From: Amphibacillus indicireducens
GTDB taxonomy: Bacteria; Bacillota; Bacilli; Bacillales; Amphibacillaceae
DNA: 36,536 nucleotides
Reading direction: 5' to 3'
NCBI RefSeq assembly: GCF_039539605.1
Contig: NZ_BAABDL010000026.1
Coordinates: forward strand, 1 to 36,536
The notes under the pieces: generated by a model
Seen by the model: only the letters and a program-made list of their open reading frames with translations
Databases searched by the model: none
What the model was told of the DNA's origin: nothing
Translations under genes and position numbers: made by a program
Shown: piece after piece, positions 14,499-22,065 of the stretch
Position numbering within the stretch: position 1 is the first letter of the stretch
How the letters are laid out: each line of letters opens with the position of its first letter

Positions 14499-16015
14499 TG
14501 TTTTGGCGAAATCGAATTGGGAAATATAGTGTATGCTTTATTGTTCTTTTTATTATTATTTATTCATTATTCGCTCTGATGATTTTTTCGATCCAAAAGA
14601 ACCAAATAATTGACGAAATGAAGCAAGAATTACTGATGATGACCGATGAAGTAATCGGATCGTCAGTGAGTGATCCTGATCAACTTGAATACTCGGCAAT
14701 AGCAAGAATTGAACAGCTTGCTCACGATCAGGCTGTAGTAATGCGTAGCTCTTTCAATCGATTTTTAATTTTTTCAAGCTTGCTGTTTTGTTTGTTAATT
14801 GGTTTATTTGGTGTTTTCATTTCTAAACGCCTTTCAATCCCGTTAGCACAAATGCGAAAGAGTACGCGAAAAATCATTGCTGGCCAATATGATATCAAAT
14901 TGCCAATGGCATCAACTGATGAAATTGGCCAATTAGCCATGTCCTTTAATCGAATGAGTCGCCAATTAGCTAATCAAATGACGACATTATTACAGGAAAA
15001 AGAAATTCTCTTTAGCATTATTGGATCAATGAAAGATGGCGTGATGACAATGAATCTTGATGGTGAAATTATTATTTCTAACCAGGAAGCAGAAATGTTC
15101 ATTGATCATTTTCATTATGAAAAAGGCAGCTCAAATACGAATCAATTACCAACTGACTTTGAACAATTTTTTCAGTCTGTCATTAATCAAGCGACAACAC
15201 AAAACTTTGAAATTAAAATTCAGGGGCGTGACTGGGATATTGTGATCACACCATTACATAGAAATGAGAAGTTACAAGGAGCAGTAGCAATCATGAGAGA
15301 TGTTACCGAAGCGAGACAGCTCGATCAATTGAGAGAAACATTTATTGCAAATGTGTCTCATGAATTGCGGACACCGATTTCACTGATGCAAGGTTATAGT
15401 GAAGCAATTATTGATGGGGTAACAGAAACAGTTGCTGATCAAAGAGAACTCGCTCAAGTCATCCATGATGAGTCGGAAAGGATGGGGCGTTTGGTCAATG
15501 AGCTGCTTGATTTAACACGATTAAAATCTGGTCATCTTGATTTAAACGTCGAACTGCATTCAGTAGCCGATTTTGTTAATAAGATTGCGCATAAGTTTGA
15601 CAATCGACTAGCTAAAAACAAGCTGTCATTAAAAATTAACATACCTGATGATGTTGATCAGCTTTTATTTGATTACGATCGTCTTGAACAAGTTTTAACG
15701 AATTTAATTGATAATGCGATTAAGCATACACTAGAAAAAGGTGAACTAATTTTACAGATTTCACGTGAAGACGATGATGTTCAATTTGAGTTAACAGATT
15801 CAGGCCAGGGCATTCCAACTGAAGATTTGCCATTTATTTTTGAAAGATTTTATATGGCTGATAAATCACGTGCTAAAACGGAACGGTCAAAGCAAGGCAC
15901 GGGTTTAGGGTTGGCAATCGTCAAACAAATTATTGAAGCACACAAAGGTTCGATTATCGTGCAAAGTAAGCTTGGGGTCGGTACGACATTCAAATTTACT
16001 TTGCCATTGAATTAA
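14498..16015 (+). CDS. resE: Sensor histidine kinase ResE
   Basis: Membrane histidine kinase that phosphorylates ResD. The order is: membrane segment 1 (about 12-31), a short extracytoplasmic part (32-87), membrane segment 2 (88-109), HAMP (110-165), PAS (about 168-270), HisKA with H288 in ANVSHELRTP, and the ATPase domain with N box TNLIDNAIKH, DSGQGIP and GTGLGLAIV. At 505 residues it is about 80 shorter than B. subtilis ResE, mostly because the outer domain is small. It overlaps resD by one base. No terminator is evident before the sigX promoter. Confidence 0.92.
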   Translation: MFWRNRIGKYSVCFIVLFIIIYSLFALMIFSIQKNQIIDEMKQELLMMTDEVIGSSVSDPDQLEYSAIARIEQLAHDQAVVMRSSFNRFLIFSSLLFCLLIGLFGVFISKRLSIPLAQMRKSTRKIIAGQYDIKLPMASTDEIGQLAMSFNRMSRQLANQMTTLLQEKEILFSIIGSMKDGVMTMNLDGEIIISNQEAEMFIDHFHYEKGSSNTNQLPTDFEQFFQSVINQATTQNFEIKIQGRDWDIVITPLHRNEKLQGAVAIMRDVTEARQLDQLRETFIANVSHELRTPISLMQGYSEAIIDGVTETVADQRELAQVIHDESERMGRLVNELLDLTRLKSGHLDLNVELHSVADFVNKIAHKFDNRLAKNKLSLKINIPDDVDQLLFDYDRLEQVLTNLIDNAIKHTLEKGELILQISREDDDVQFELTDSGQGIPTEDLPFIFERFYMADKSRAKTERSKQGTGLGLAIVKQIIEAHKGSIIVQSKLGVGTTFKFTLPLN

Positions 16016-16100
16016 AAATAGGTTTTCGCCTTAAAATGATACTTGATTTATGTTAATATTTATTAGTGTCAAACGGTAAATTAAATAATAAAACAATTTT

Positions 16101-16128
16101 TGTAACCTTTCAATAGAACGATCGACTA
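16101..16128 (+). promoter_or_regulatory. ECF (SigX-type) autoregulatory promoter
   Basis: TGTAAC (16101-16106), a 16-base spacer and CGACTA (16123-16128) fit the ECF consensus for SigX/SigW promoters. Its place before sigX implies autoregulation, as in B. subtilis. Confidence 0.85.
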
Positions 16129-16153
16129 ATACACTAGACAGGGGGTCTTATTT

Positions 16154-16666
16154 TTGGAGACCACATTTGATCACCTATATGACCATTACCATCTTGATTT
16201 ATATCAATATGTTTATTACATGGTTAAGAATCATCATGTTGCCGAGGATATTGTACAAGAAGTTTATATAAAAGTATTAAAATCTTATCAAACCTTTCGT
16301 GGTGAAAGCAGTGAAAAAACGTGGCTTTTTTCAATTGCACGACACACGACAATGGACTTTTTCCGAAAACAACAACGACAAAAGAAGAAGTTAGCTAATT
16401 TCTTCAATAAGGATCAAGATTTAGCTCGAATTAAAGATCATGATCCATTACCGGAAGAAGTAGCAGAACTTAATGATGAACTAAAGCAAATTTATCAACT
16501 ACTTGATCATTGTACTTTGGATCAGAAAAATGTCCTTATCCTTCGGTATATTCAATCTTTATCGATCCATGAGACAGCTCAAATTTTAGAATGGTCAGAG
16601 AGCAAAGTGAAAACAACACAACATCGTGCAATCAAAAAACTACAAGAAATGATTGATAAAGAGTAG
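16154..16666 (+). CDS. sigX: ECF sigma factor SigX
   Basis: Extracytoplasmic-function sigma factor. SigX in B. subtilis adjusts cell-envelope charge and resistance to cationic antimicrobial peptides. The 170-residue product has region 2 (residues 4-75, with AEDIVQEVYIKVLKSY and TWLFSIARHTTMDFFRK) and region 4 (about 115-168, with LSIHETAQILEWSESKVKTTQHRAIKKL). The start is TTG, eight bases after GGGGGT. An ECF promoter lies 26 bases upstream of the start codon, and the anti-sigma gene follows 18 bases downstream. The place after resDE matches B. subtilis sigX. Confidence 0.92.
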   Translation: METTFDHLYDHYHLDLYQYVYYMVKNHHVAEDIVQEVYIKVLKSYQTFRGESSEKTWLFSIARHTTMDFFRKQQRQKKKLANFFNKDQDLARIKDHDPLPEEVAELNDELKQIYQLLDHCTLDQKNVLILRYIQSLSIHETAQILEWSESKVKTTQHRAIKKLQEMIDKE

Positions 16667-16684
16667 AAAGGGTGTGATGCAGTG

Positions 16685-17920
16685 ATGGATCAAAAAGATG
16701 AACGGTTAATCGAACAGTTAAAACAATTACCTAAAGTTAAAGACCAACAAAATAAAGCCCTGTTGTTTGAACAAATAGATCAAAAAATGAAGGGTGTGAA
16801 GATTATGAAGAAACGTAATCGATCGAAGTGGGTTGTACCTTCAATTGCTACAATTGCGATTGCTGCTTTAGCATTTATCATGATTCAAAGTGGTCTATTT
16901 AATCAAGACCAAATGACCGAACAATCAATGGATTTAGCGGGGAGATCAAGTGAACTAACAGAGCATGATACGAGTGGTGAAGTCACTACACTTGATCAAG
17001 ATGAAAGTATTGAATCAGATGAAGTAGAAGAAGAAATCGAGCAACATAATAAAGCAGAGGAATTTAGTGAGGAAGTACTTCTTGGCAATCGATTGGTTTA
17101 TTATAATGATGAACATGACTTCCCAATTTACAATATGGCTGTTACAGACCAACAAGTTCAATATTTTATTCCAATTTCATTAGTAGATACGGCAACGACG
17201 CCAGACATTGATTATCCGGACGATGTCTATAATCGAATCTCGAGCATGATCGATGCCGATAAGTTTGGTGTTAAACATTTTCCCTTTGATGATGTTGAGT
17301 TTATTTTTAGTGATGATAGACAAGAGATTACGATGGCTGTAGCAGATGATTATCAATTTCCTGAAGGGGGAGCTTTAGCAGGCTTATTTCCAACTATGAT
17401 TAGTTTCATGTTTGCAGACTATCCAGCCACTGAATTAAATTTGGAAACAGCAGCACGAGATTCGATTGATTTGGGGCAAATAGGAACAATGGAAACGTTG
17501 GAATTAGAGCCAGTTGAGAATTTAGCTTTTAAAATATATCAATACGAGGATAAAGAACGCTTGTTAATTCCGATCTCTCAAACGATTGCAGGAGATTCAT
17601 TTTTCACAATCGATGAGGCGTTGGTAGAAATGCGGTATGATCAACCGGAATTTGATATTACAGCGTCAATTCCAGTTAATCTTGAATGGATTGATCCAGC
17701 TAATGAAGAGACATTAATAATTGGTTTCGAATCGAATCCTAAGCTTAGCAATAACCGAGAGACAAAAGAAATGATTGAAGCCATTTTAATGACAGCAAAA
17801 AGCTTTGGTTTTACACAGGTCGAGTTTGATTTAGGGACTGATCTTACTGAAGTTAGCCAATTCAATTTAACTGAACCGATCCCAGTACCAGACGGTGTAA
17901 ACCCGATTCTATTAGATTAA
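16685..17920 (+). CDS. rsiX: Anti-sigma-X factor RsiX
   Basis: Single-pass membrane anti-sigma factor that should hold SigX. The 411-residue product has a cytoplasmic N-terminus (about 1-47), one membrane helix (about 49-70, WVVPSIATIAIAALAF) and a large acidic extracytoplasmic part. A GTG at 16682 is just before the chosen ATG; AAAGGGTGTGAT precedes both. The outer part resembles B. subtilis RsiX in layout but is somewhat longer (411 against about 368). Identity rests on the layout and the place after sigX. A hairpin with a T-run follows. Confidence 0.85.
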   Translation: MDQKDERLIEQLKQLPKVKDQQNKALLFEQIDQKMKGVKIMKKRNRSKWVVPSIATIAIAALAFIMIQSGLFNQDQMTEQSMDLAGRSSELTEHDTSGEVTTLDQDESIESDEVEEEIEQHNKAEEFSEEVLLGNRLVYYNDEHDFPIYNMAVTDQQVQYFIPISLVDTATTPDIDYPDDVYNRISSMIDADKFGVKHFPFDDVEFIFSDDRQEITMAVADDYQFPEGGALAGLFPTMISFMFADYPATELNLETAARDSIDLGQIGTMETLELEPVENLAFKIYQYEDKERLLIPISQTIAGDSFFTIDEALVEMRYDQPEFDITASIPVNLEWIDPANEETLIIGFESNPKLSNNRETKEMIEAILMTAKSFGFTQVEFDLGTDLTEVSQFNLTEPIPVPDGVNPILLD

Positions 17921-17969
17921 TCACAAAATAAATAATTTTAAATCAACTATTAAATATAAAAAATGTTGC

Positions 17970-18037
17970 GGTCATTTGAACATCTCAAAGGTGTACCATT
18001 GTTTTTAAAAATGTAGTATGTTCATTTGACCTTTTTT
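17970..18037 (+). terminator. Terminator-like hairpin after rsiX
   Basis: GGTCA plus TGAACAT on the left pairs with ATGTTCA plus TGACC on the right, with a small internal loop; the apical loop is about 34 bases and six T follow. Confidence 0.55.
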
Positions 18038-18236
18038 AATATCACAGAGACTTTAAAGTAAATAATATTATAAGCCTAAATATTCATACGAGAGGTCGTC
18101 ACAAAGGTTTTCGGTGGGATGAGTAACCCGCAGTCTCACGACGTGACGGTTTTAGCCTGCCCTCCTATGGCCTTAGCTAACTATTGTAACAAAAATCGCT
18201 ACAAAAGTGGATCTACGGCTCATCCTCGGAAATAAA

Positions 18237-18269
18237 GACTGATTTACTTGTCCTATTCACGCTGGAGTC
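18237..18269 (-). repeat. Diverged copy of the structured intergenic repeat
   Basis: Read on the minus strand from 18269, GACTCCAGCGTGAATAGG aligns without gaps to the segment beginning at 20399 on the plus strand, with roughly 19 of 33 bases identical by eye. The style resembles a repeat common between genes in Bacillaceae genomes. The match is weak and could be chance. Confidence 0.35.
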
Positions 18270-18447
18270 TTCGTATCTTCAGATGACCATGCATTATTCC
18301 GTTCACTTTTTAAGTGAGTGCATACATATAAACGAAAGGCATTTATTTAAGCAGAATCACTTACTTTGCGACAAACCATGAATAATTCAGATATAATATT
18401 ATTTATTCTGAATTTACTCAAAAATCATAAACTTCAAGTATAAAGTA

Positions 18448-18494
18448 AAAGCCCAAGAAGTCTATATGCGTAAAACATGGATTTCTTGGGCTTT
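18448..18494 (+). repeat. 12-bp perfect inverted repeat
   Basis: AAAGCCCAAGAA (18448-18459) and its exact complement (18483-18494) flank a 23-base loop. It may be a terminator without a T-run or the remaining end of a lost insertion element. Confidence 0.6.
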
Positions 18495-18839
18495 CCAGCT
18501 GTCCACAGATGGATACTGGATTCTTTTGATCCAGATCCATTTTATAACTGAATTATTTAAACTAATCGAAATGTTGAATCGAAGAGCACTCCCGCCCCCA
18601 AATACAAGAACTTTAGTAAGAGAAAATTCAAACTATATCTTTAAGTTCTTATACATTATTCTTAGTTGTATAATTAGCCACTATTATTTAACGAATGAAA
18701 AAGTACAACGCATACACTGAACACTTTAGTGCGGGCATGATCATCATATACTTTATCCGTGTATAGTTTATCTTTAAAAATTTACTCGGAGTCTGAGTCA
18801 TATTTCTCTTTTCATACTGTAGAGATTAATAAGTTTCAC

Positions 18840-18871
18840 AAAGTTGAATAACGCTCAACTTTATAGTTTTT
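18840..18871 (+). terminator. Possible terminator before the two-gene cassette
   Basis: AAAGTTGA, a 7-base loop and TCAACTTT form a perfect 8-bp stem; ATAGTTTTTA follows. No clear gene precedes it. Confidence 0.45.
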
Positions 18872-18984
18872 AGAGTATCAAAATTACTATAGCTTCATTC
18901 TCACTCTTTAATCAACTAAATGATTGTAATCTATGTAAAAAGGGTAAATTGTAAAAGAAAAATAGTATTGTAATTTCGAATGAA

Positions 18985-19012
18985 TTGTAACATAATGTAC
19001 ATAATGTATATT
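18985..19012 (+). promoter_or_regulatory. Candidate promoter of the two-gene cassette
   Basis: TTGTAA (18985-18990), 16 bases, TATATT (19007-19012). The spacer holds a direct repeat, ATAATGTAC then ATAATGTAT, a possible regulator site. Downstream, CCATTTA (19025) and TAAATGG (19044) can form a hairpin. Confidence 0.45.
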
Positions 19013-19122
19013 TTGGGGGTGTATCCATTTACAAGTAAAAAAATAAATGGTAACATTATATTGAAAGGAGGTTAATATTCGGTAGTTTATTGGCAGTAGA
19101 CTACTAAATAAGAAATAATACT

Positions 19123-19584
19123 ATGAATAAAAAAAATTTCATACAATTAGTAATAGCCTTTGGTTTTTCAATACCTTCATTCTTTTTTTCGTTATATGAG
19201 GGTAGTCATTTAATTTTAGATAGTTTTGATTGGGTGCATACGACAAAATTCACTCATTTTATTAACGCTAATCCTAATTTGCCATCAGATATTTCAAATG
19301 TTGATTTCTTTATCTATGCAGTAAAATTCCGCCCGTTTTTTCCTATTGTTTTTTTGATAACTTTTTTGTACGGGTTGTTTCTACTATTATTAATCCTACA
19401 AAAAAAATATGAATTTGTTAATAAGATCAGCATGTTACTAGGCTTGATATTAATGATAGTTTCTGTTTTCTTGTTCAGCACATTAACGATAGGTACAACT
19501 TTATTCTCTTCTATATCATTACTTTACAGTCTGTGTTTTTTATTATCACCATTAATCACTAAAAAATCTTTAAAGGATGTATAG
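19123..19584 (+). CDS. Small four-helix membrane protein, first gene of the cassette
   Basis: The 153-residue product has four hydrophobic segments (about 5-26, 72-92, 100-120 and 125-145) with a polar outer loop at about 30-68. The N-terminus (FSLYEGSHLI, then DWVHTTKFTHF) recalls the YjdJ/DUF4306 family of Bacillus membrane proteins, from memory and with low certainty. The ATG has no ribosome-binding site nearby: a strong AAAGGAGG lies 52 bases upstream (19063-19070), and an in-frame stop (19105-19107) separates it from the gene. The next gene follows after two bases, so they are an operon. Both are foreign to the usual order between rsiX and fer. Confidence 0.75.
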   Translation: MNKKNFIQLVIAFGFSIPSFFFSLYEGSHLILDSFDWVHTTKFTHFINANPNLPSDISNVDFFIYAVKFRPFFPIVFLITFLYGLFLLLLILQKKYEFVNKISMLLGLILMIVSVFLFSTLTIGTTLFSSISLLYSLCFLLSPLITKKSLKDV

Positions 19585-19586
19585 TA

Positions 19587-20066
19587 ATGAAAAAAATATT
19601 ATTAATAATTGCCTTTTCATTGTTAGGATTTACTCTGACAACACAATCTATCTTAGCTAAAGAAATAGAAGAAGGAATTGAATTTGAAGTCAAATATTTT
19701 GAAACTTATGAAGAATTGCAAGAATATAAGGCGTCAAAAGAAGAAATCTCTATAGCTCCATATCAAACTCGTTTGAATTATCATTTCGGAGCAACTAGTT
19801 TTTCTAATTACGTAGATGTTAGAAATGGATTTGCCTTCTATAATTTATCAAGTGCAGATATAGAAAGCTTAGACAGAAAAAGTTATGAGATACGAATTTA
19901 TGATTCTCAGGATAATTATGTTGGAAAAGCTGTATCGCCCGCTGTATCAGGTTGGATCCATACTGACTTTACTGTATTACCAAGAGGAAAAAGTTATAAG
20001 TTACGGTTTTATAATCCAGGCAGTGGCACTATGCGCCTTGTACAAGGTGATATTAGATACTACTAG
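19587..20066 (+). CDS. Secreted beta-rich protein of unknown function, second gene of the cassette
   Basis: The 159-residue product has a clear signal peptide (MKKILLIIAF, hydrophobic to about residue 19, cleavage near SILA at 24). The mature part is acidic at its start, then Tyr/Ser/Asn-rich with alternating strand-like stretches (YEIRIYDSQDNYVG, SYKLRFYNPGSG) and ends in a tyrosine pair, suggesting a beta-sandwich. It has no cysteines or recognisable catalytic motif. AAAGGATG lies 8 bases before the ATG. Possible roles are a secreted effector or bacteriocin-like protein with the membrane partner as immunity or sensor, but this is speculation from layout alone. Confidence 0.75.
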   Translation: MKKILLIIAFSLLGFTLTTQSILAKEIEEGIEFEVKYFETYEELQEYKASKEEISIAPYQTRLNYHFGATSFSNYVDVRNGFAFYNLSSADIESLDRKSYEIRIYDSQDNYVGKAVSPAVSGWIHTDFTVLPRGKSYKLRFYNPGSGTMRLVQGDIRYY

Positions 20067-20227
20067 TATAACTTCATAGTTATTATTGGTTTTGCTAATT
20101 GTAGCGAAAATATGATTTTTATATAGAGTGAGAAAATTATGGATGAGCAGAAAACACGCTAAAGTATATAAATGTTGAATATCCCATTATCAATTAGACA
20201 AAGGAAAACAATAAGGATGATCTAAGT

Positions 20228-20264
20228 GGCCTTACCTTGATATTTCATAGAGATAAGGCCGTTT
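20228..20264 (+). terminator. Terminator-like hairpin of the cassette
   Basis: GGCCTTACCT (20228-20237) pairs with AGATAAGGCC (20251-20260) with one mismatch; only GTTTAA follows, so the T-tail is weak. Confidence 0.5.
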
Positions 20265-20385
20265 AATCATTTCTGATATCTTTGATGATTTTAAAAATCT
20301 ATATATTATTCTATGACCTTAATGAGTTTCTTGAATATTTTATATTTATTTAAGTCGTAACGCAAGAAAGAGACCATTTAGTAGA

Positions 20386-20548
20386 TGAGAGATGTGTAGA
20401 CTCTTACGGGGAAAAAGCAAGAGCTTGAGTTCCACTTTGACAAGCGGTCTTGGCTTGGCAATGCCCGTAGGATAAAGAAAGCTTCCTCGAATAAGCATCG
20501 CACGAAGAAAATTGATCTTTATTTTCGAGGAAAGGAAAGCATCTCTCA
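20386..20548 (+). repeat. Multibranched structured intergenic repeat
   Basis: An outer 9-bp perfect stem (TGAGAGATG 20386-20394 with 20540-20548) encloses two branches. Branch one is CTTACGGG (20403) with CCCGTAGG (20464), holding an inner CAAGC/GCTTG hairpin (20441, 20453). Branch two is TTCCTCGAA (20483-20491) with its exact complement (20524-20532). The higher GC and the style resemble the structured repeats scattered between genes in Bacillaceae genomes; it may be a non-autonomous mobile element or an RNA. Confidence 0.55.
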
Positions 20549-20643
20549 ACTGCGCGTGTGTTCCGCTTACTTAGAGCTGATCACATCACTTGATCTTATC
20601 TAACTTTTTTAGGCAATGATGCTAATATTTTATAGCTTATTAC

Positions 20644-20667
20644 AGGTTATTTTATTAACCTTTTTTT
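20644..20667 (+). terminator. Plus-strand hairpin with T-run overlapping the fer 3' end
   Basis: AGGTTA, a 6-base loop and TAACCT are followed by TTTTTT on the plus strand. The right arm and T-run are the last codons of fer on the minus strand. It could stop plus-strand transcripts entering from the cassette side. Confidence 0.45.
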
Positions 20668-20879
20668 GATTTAACTTTAATCGATTCTGTTGGACAGCTT
20701 TCATGTGCATCGTTCATATCGTCTACTAAATGATCAGGGACTTTAGCTTTTCCCATATTATTATCGAGTAAGACATAGGCGATACCCTCATCATCATAAT
20801 CATATATTTCAGGTGCCAGAGCACCACATAATCCACAAGCAATACATGTTTCTTTATCTACATACGTAAAATGTGCCAT
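20655..20879 (-). CDS. fer: Ferredoxin, single [4Fe-4S]
   Basis: Small electron carrier, 74 residues, with C12, C15 and C18 in CIACGLC and C62 in SCPTESIKV; this spacing binds one [4Fe-4S] cluster. It closely resembles B. subtilis Fer, which supplies electrons to cytochromes P450 and fatty-acid desaturation; the C-terminal tail is about 8 residues shorter here. The start is taken at 20879, where homologues begin and GTGAGG lies upstream; a longer frame begins at 20915. It is divergent from ypbB, as in B. subtilis. A good sigma-A-type promoter is present. Confidence 0.92.
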   Translation of the reverse strand: MAHFTYVDKETCIACGLCGALAPEIYDYDDEGIAYVLLDNNMGKAKVPDHLVDDMNDAHESCPTESIKVKSKKG

Positions 20880-20915
20880 GTCTAGAAGCCTCACTTTCTT
20901 GGAACTCTCATACAT

Positions 20916-20944
20916 ATTGTAAAACGGTTAATTTAAATAATCAA
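20916..20944 (-). promoter_or_regulatory. Sigma-A-type promoter of fer
   Basis: On the minus strand TTGATT (20944-20939), 17 bases, TACAAT (20921-20916), about 37 bases before the fer start. Confidence 0.65.
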
Positions 20945-20976
20945 TCATAGCATTCAGTTGCTAAGATTGCTATGAT
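20944..20976. promoter_or_regulatory. 9-bp inverted repeat with extended -10 for ypbB
   Basis: ATCATAGCA (20944-20952) and its exact complement (20968-20976) are 15 bases apart. The right arm also reads TGCTATGAT, an extended -10 pointing at ypbB; the left arm touches the fer -35. A repressor here could control both genes. Confidence 0.45.
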
Positions 20977-21008
20977 AGAAGAAAGATGAGTGAAATGAGC
21001 GATGTCAA

Positions 21009-22046
21009 ATGTTTAATTATCTTCTTTTATATGGTCTGAAACAGTTAAAAGGACAAAGGAGTACTGCTTCGCTTTATCATATTATTTCGGGTAGACGATC
21101 AACCCAGACAATTCAAGATGCTCATTTCTATCAAATGACGCAATTTTATTCGATTTATCAGAAGTTAAAACGAGTAGAGTTTGATCAAGCGATTTCAAAT
21201 TTAATTAAGCAAGACGATTTGATTATTGATGATGCTGGGGTCGCAAGTTTAACACTTAAAAGTGAACAAACCTTGAATGCTCGTCAACAACCAAAGATTA
21301 TCAATGCCTTTAATGGCATTGAATCGGCTAATAAAGCAAAGGTTTTCAGTGATCGTTTGGCATTAACGATCCAAACCTTCGCTAATCTATCTGTCGAGAA
21401 CAATCAGTTTCAGCCGATTAATGAAGATTTGGCGATTCAACAATGGGTTAAATCATATTATCAGAGCCAACAGGATATAAAATTATGGCTAATCAATACT
21501 TATCACCACTTAACTACTTTTTTAACAACAATTGATGAAAAGCAAGCAACGATTTTTGTCAATCGATTATCCGGTTATCGTAATTATGGTCAAACAATCC
21601 AGCAGTTAGCGATGAAGCATAATTTATCTAATCACGATGTTCATTTAATACTTGCTGCAAGTTATCATCAATTAATCGATTATATTGAAACAAATCAAAT
21701 TAAATTTTTAGCACAATTTATTCCCGAACAAGAGCAGCAAACTAAGAAATTTATTACCCAATCAGCTCAGCAAACAAATCGATTATTAAATCAAGGCTAT
21801 ACAATTGATCAAATCATCAAGATCCGGCGATTAAAAAGGAGTACGATTGAAGATCATATTGTTGAATTGGCTTACGCGATTCCAAATCTAAATCTTTCAA
21901 ACTATATTGAAACAGAGGATTTGAATGAAATTCTTGAGGAAATTAAACAGATAAACGATCTTCGGTTATCACAGATCAAACAACAAGTTGGTGATCGTTA
22001 TAGCTATTTTCAAATTCGTTTAGCAATTGCAAAAGCAAGCCATTAA
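21009..22046 (+). CDS. ypbB: YpbB-like helix-turn-helix protein
   Basis: The 345-residue product matches the size and place of B. subtilis YpbB, between fer and recS. The N-terminus (LLLYGLKQLKGQRSTASLYH) and the segment SGRRSTQTIQDAHFYQ are characteristic. The C-terminal part (about 255-290, ending KRSTIEDHIVELAYAI) is a helix-turn-helix of the type often fused to or paired with RecQ helicases. Its function is unknown; by context it may assist the helicase. The ATG has only a weak ribosome-binding site. It ends 19 bases before recS. Confidence 0.83.
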   Translation: MFNYLLLYGLKQLKGQRSTASLYHIISGRRSTQTIQDAHFYQMTQFYSIYQKLKRVEFDQAISNLIKQDDLIIDDAGVASLTLKSEQTLNARQQPKIINAFNGIESANKAKVFSDRLALTIQTFANLSVENNQFQPINEDLAIQQWVKSYYQSQQDIKLWLINTYHHLTTFLTTIDEKQATIFVNRLSGYRNYGQTIQQLAMKHNLSNHDVHLILAASYHQLIDYIETNQIKFLAQFIPEQEQQTKKFITQSAQQTNRLLNQGYTIDQIIKIRRLKRSTIEDHIVELAYAIPNLNLSNYIETEDLNEILEEIKQINDLRLSQIKQQVGDRYSYFQIRLAIAKASH

Positions 22047-22065
22047 ATATTTAGGGGTTATTTTT

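Larger units (their letters stand above)
17921..19122 (+). other. Gene-free, hairpin-rich region between rsiX and the cassette
   Basis: About 1.2 kb without a credible gene. It holds a terminator-like hairpin (17970-18037), a diverged structured-repeat copy on the minus strand (about 18190-18269), inverted repeats at 18385-18413 and 18448-18494, smaller ones at about 18495-18535, a hairpin at 18840-18862, and the promoter and leader of the next gene. Short open frames (for example 18466-18720) lack ribosome-binding sites and protein character. Such decay is typical of old insertion sites. Confidence 0.6.
20067..20654 (+). other. Gene-free region between the cassette and fer
   Basis: About 590 bases with no credible gene. 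It holds a terminator-like hairpin (20228-20260), a multibranched structured repeat (20386-20548) and, at the right edge, a T-tailed hairpin on the plus strand. The stretch 20262-20350 is AT-rich with nothing else seen. Confidence 0.6.

Noticed and set aside
18090..18232. Open stretch of about 47 codons (starting GAGGTCGTC) in the island
   Set aside because: No start codon with a ribosome-binding site and no recognisable protein; repeat-like DNA explains the higher GC better.
18466..18720. 84-residue frame in the gene-free region
   Set aside because: It begins inside the loop of a 12-bp inverted repeat, has no ribosome-binding site, and its composition follows the AT-rich background.
20346..20549. 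67-residue minus-strand frame across the structured repeat
   Set aside because: It coincides with the stem-loop element; pairing constraints explain the open frame.
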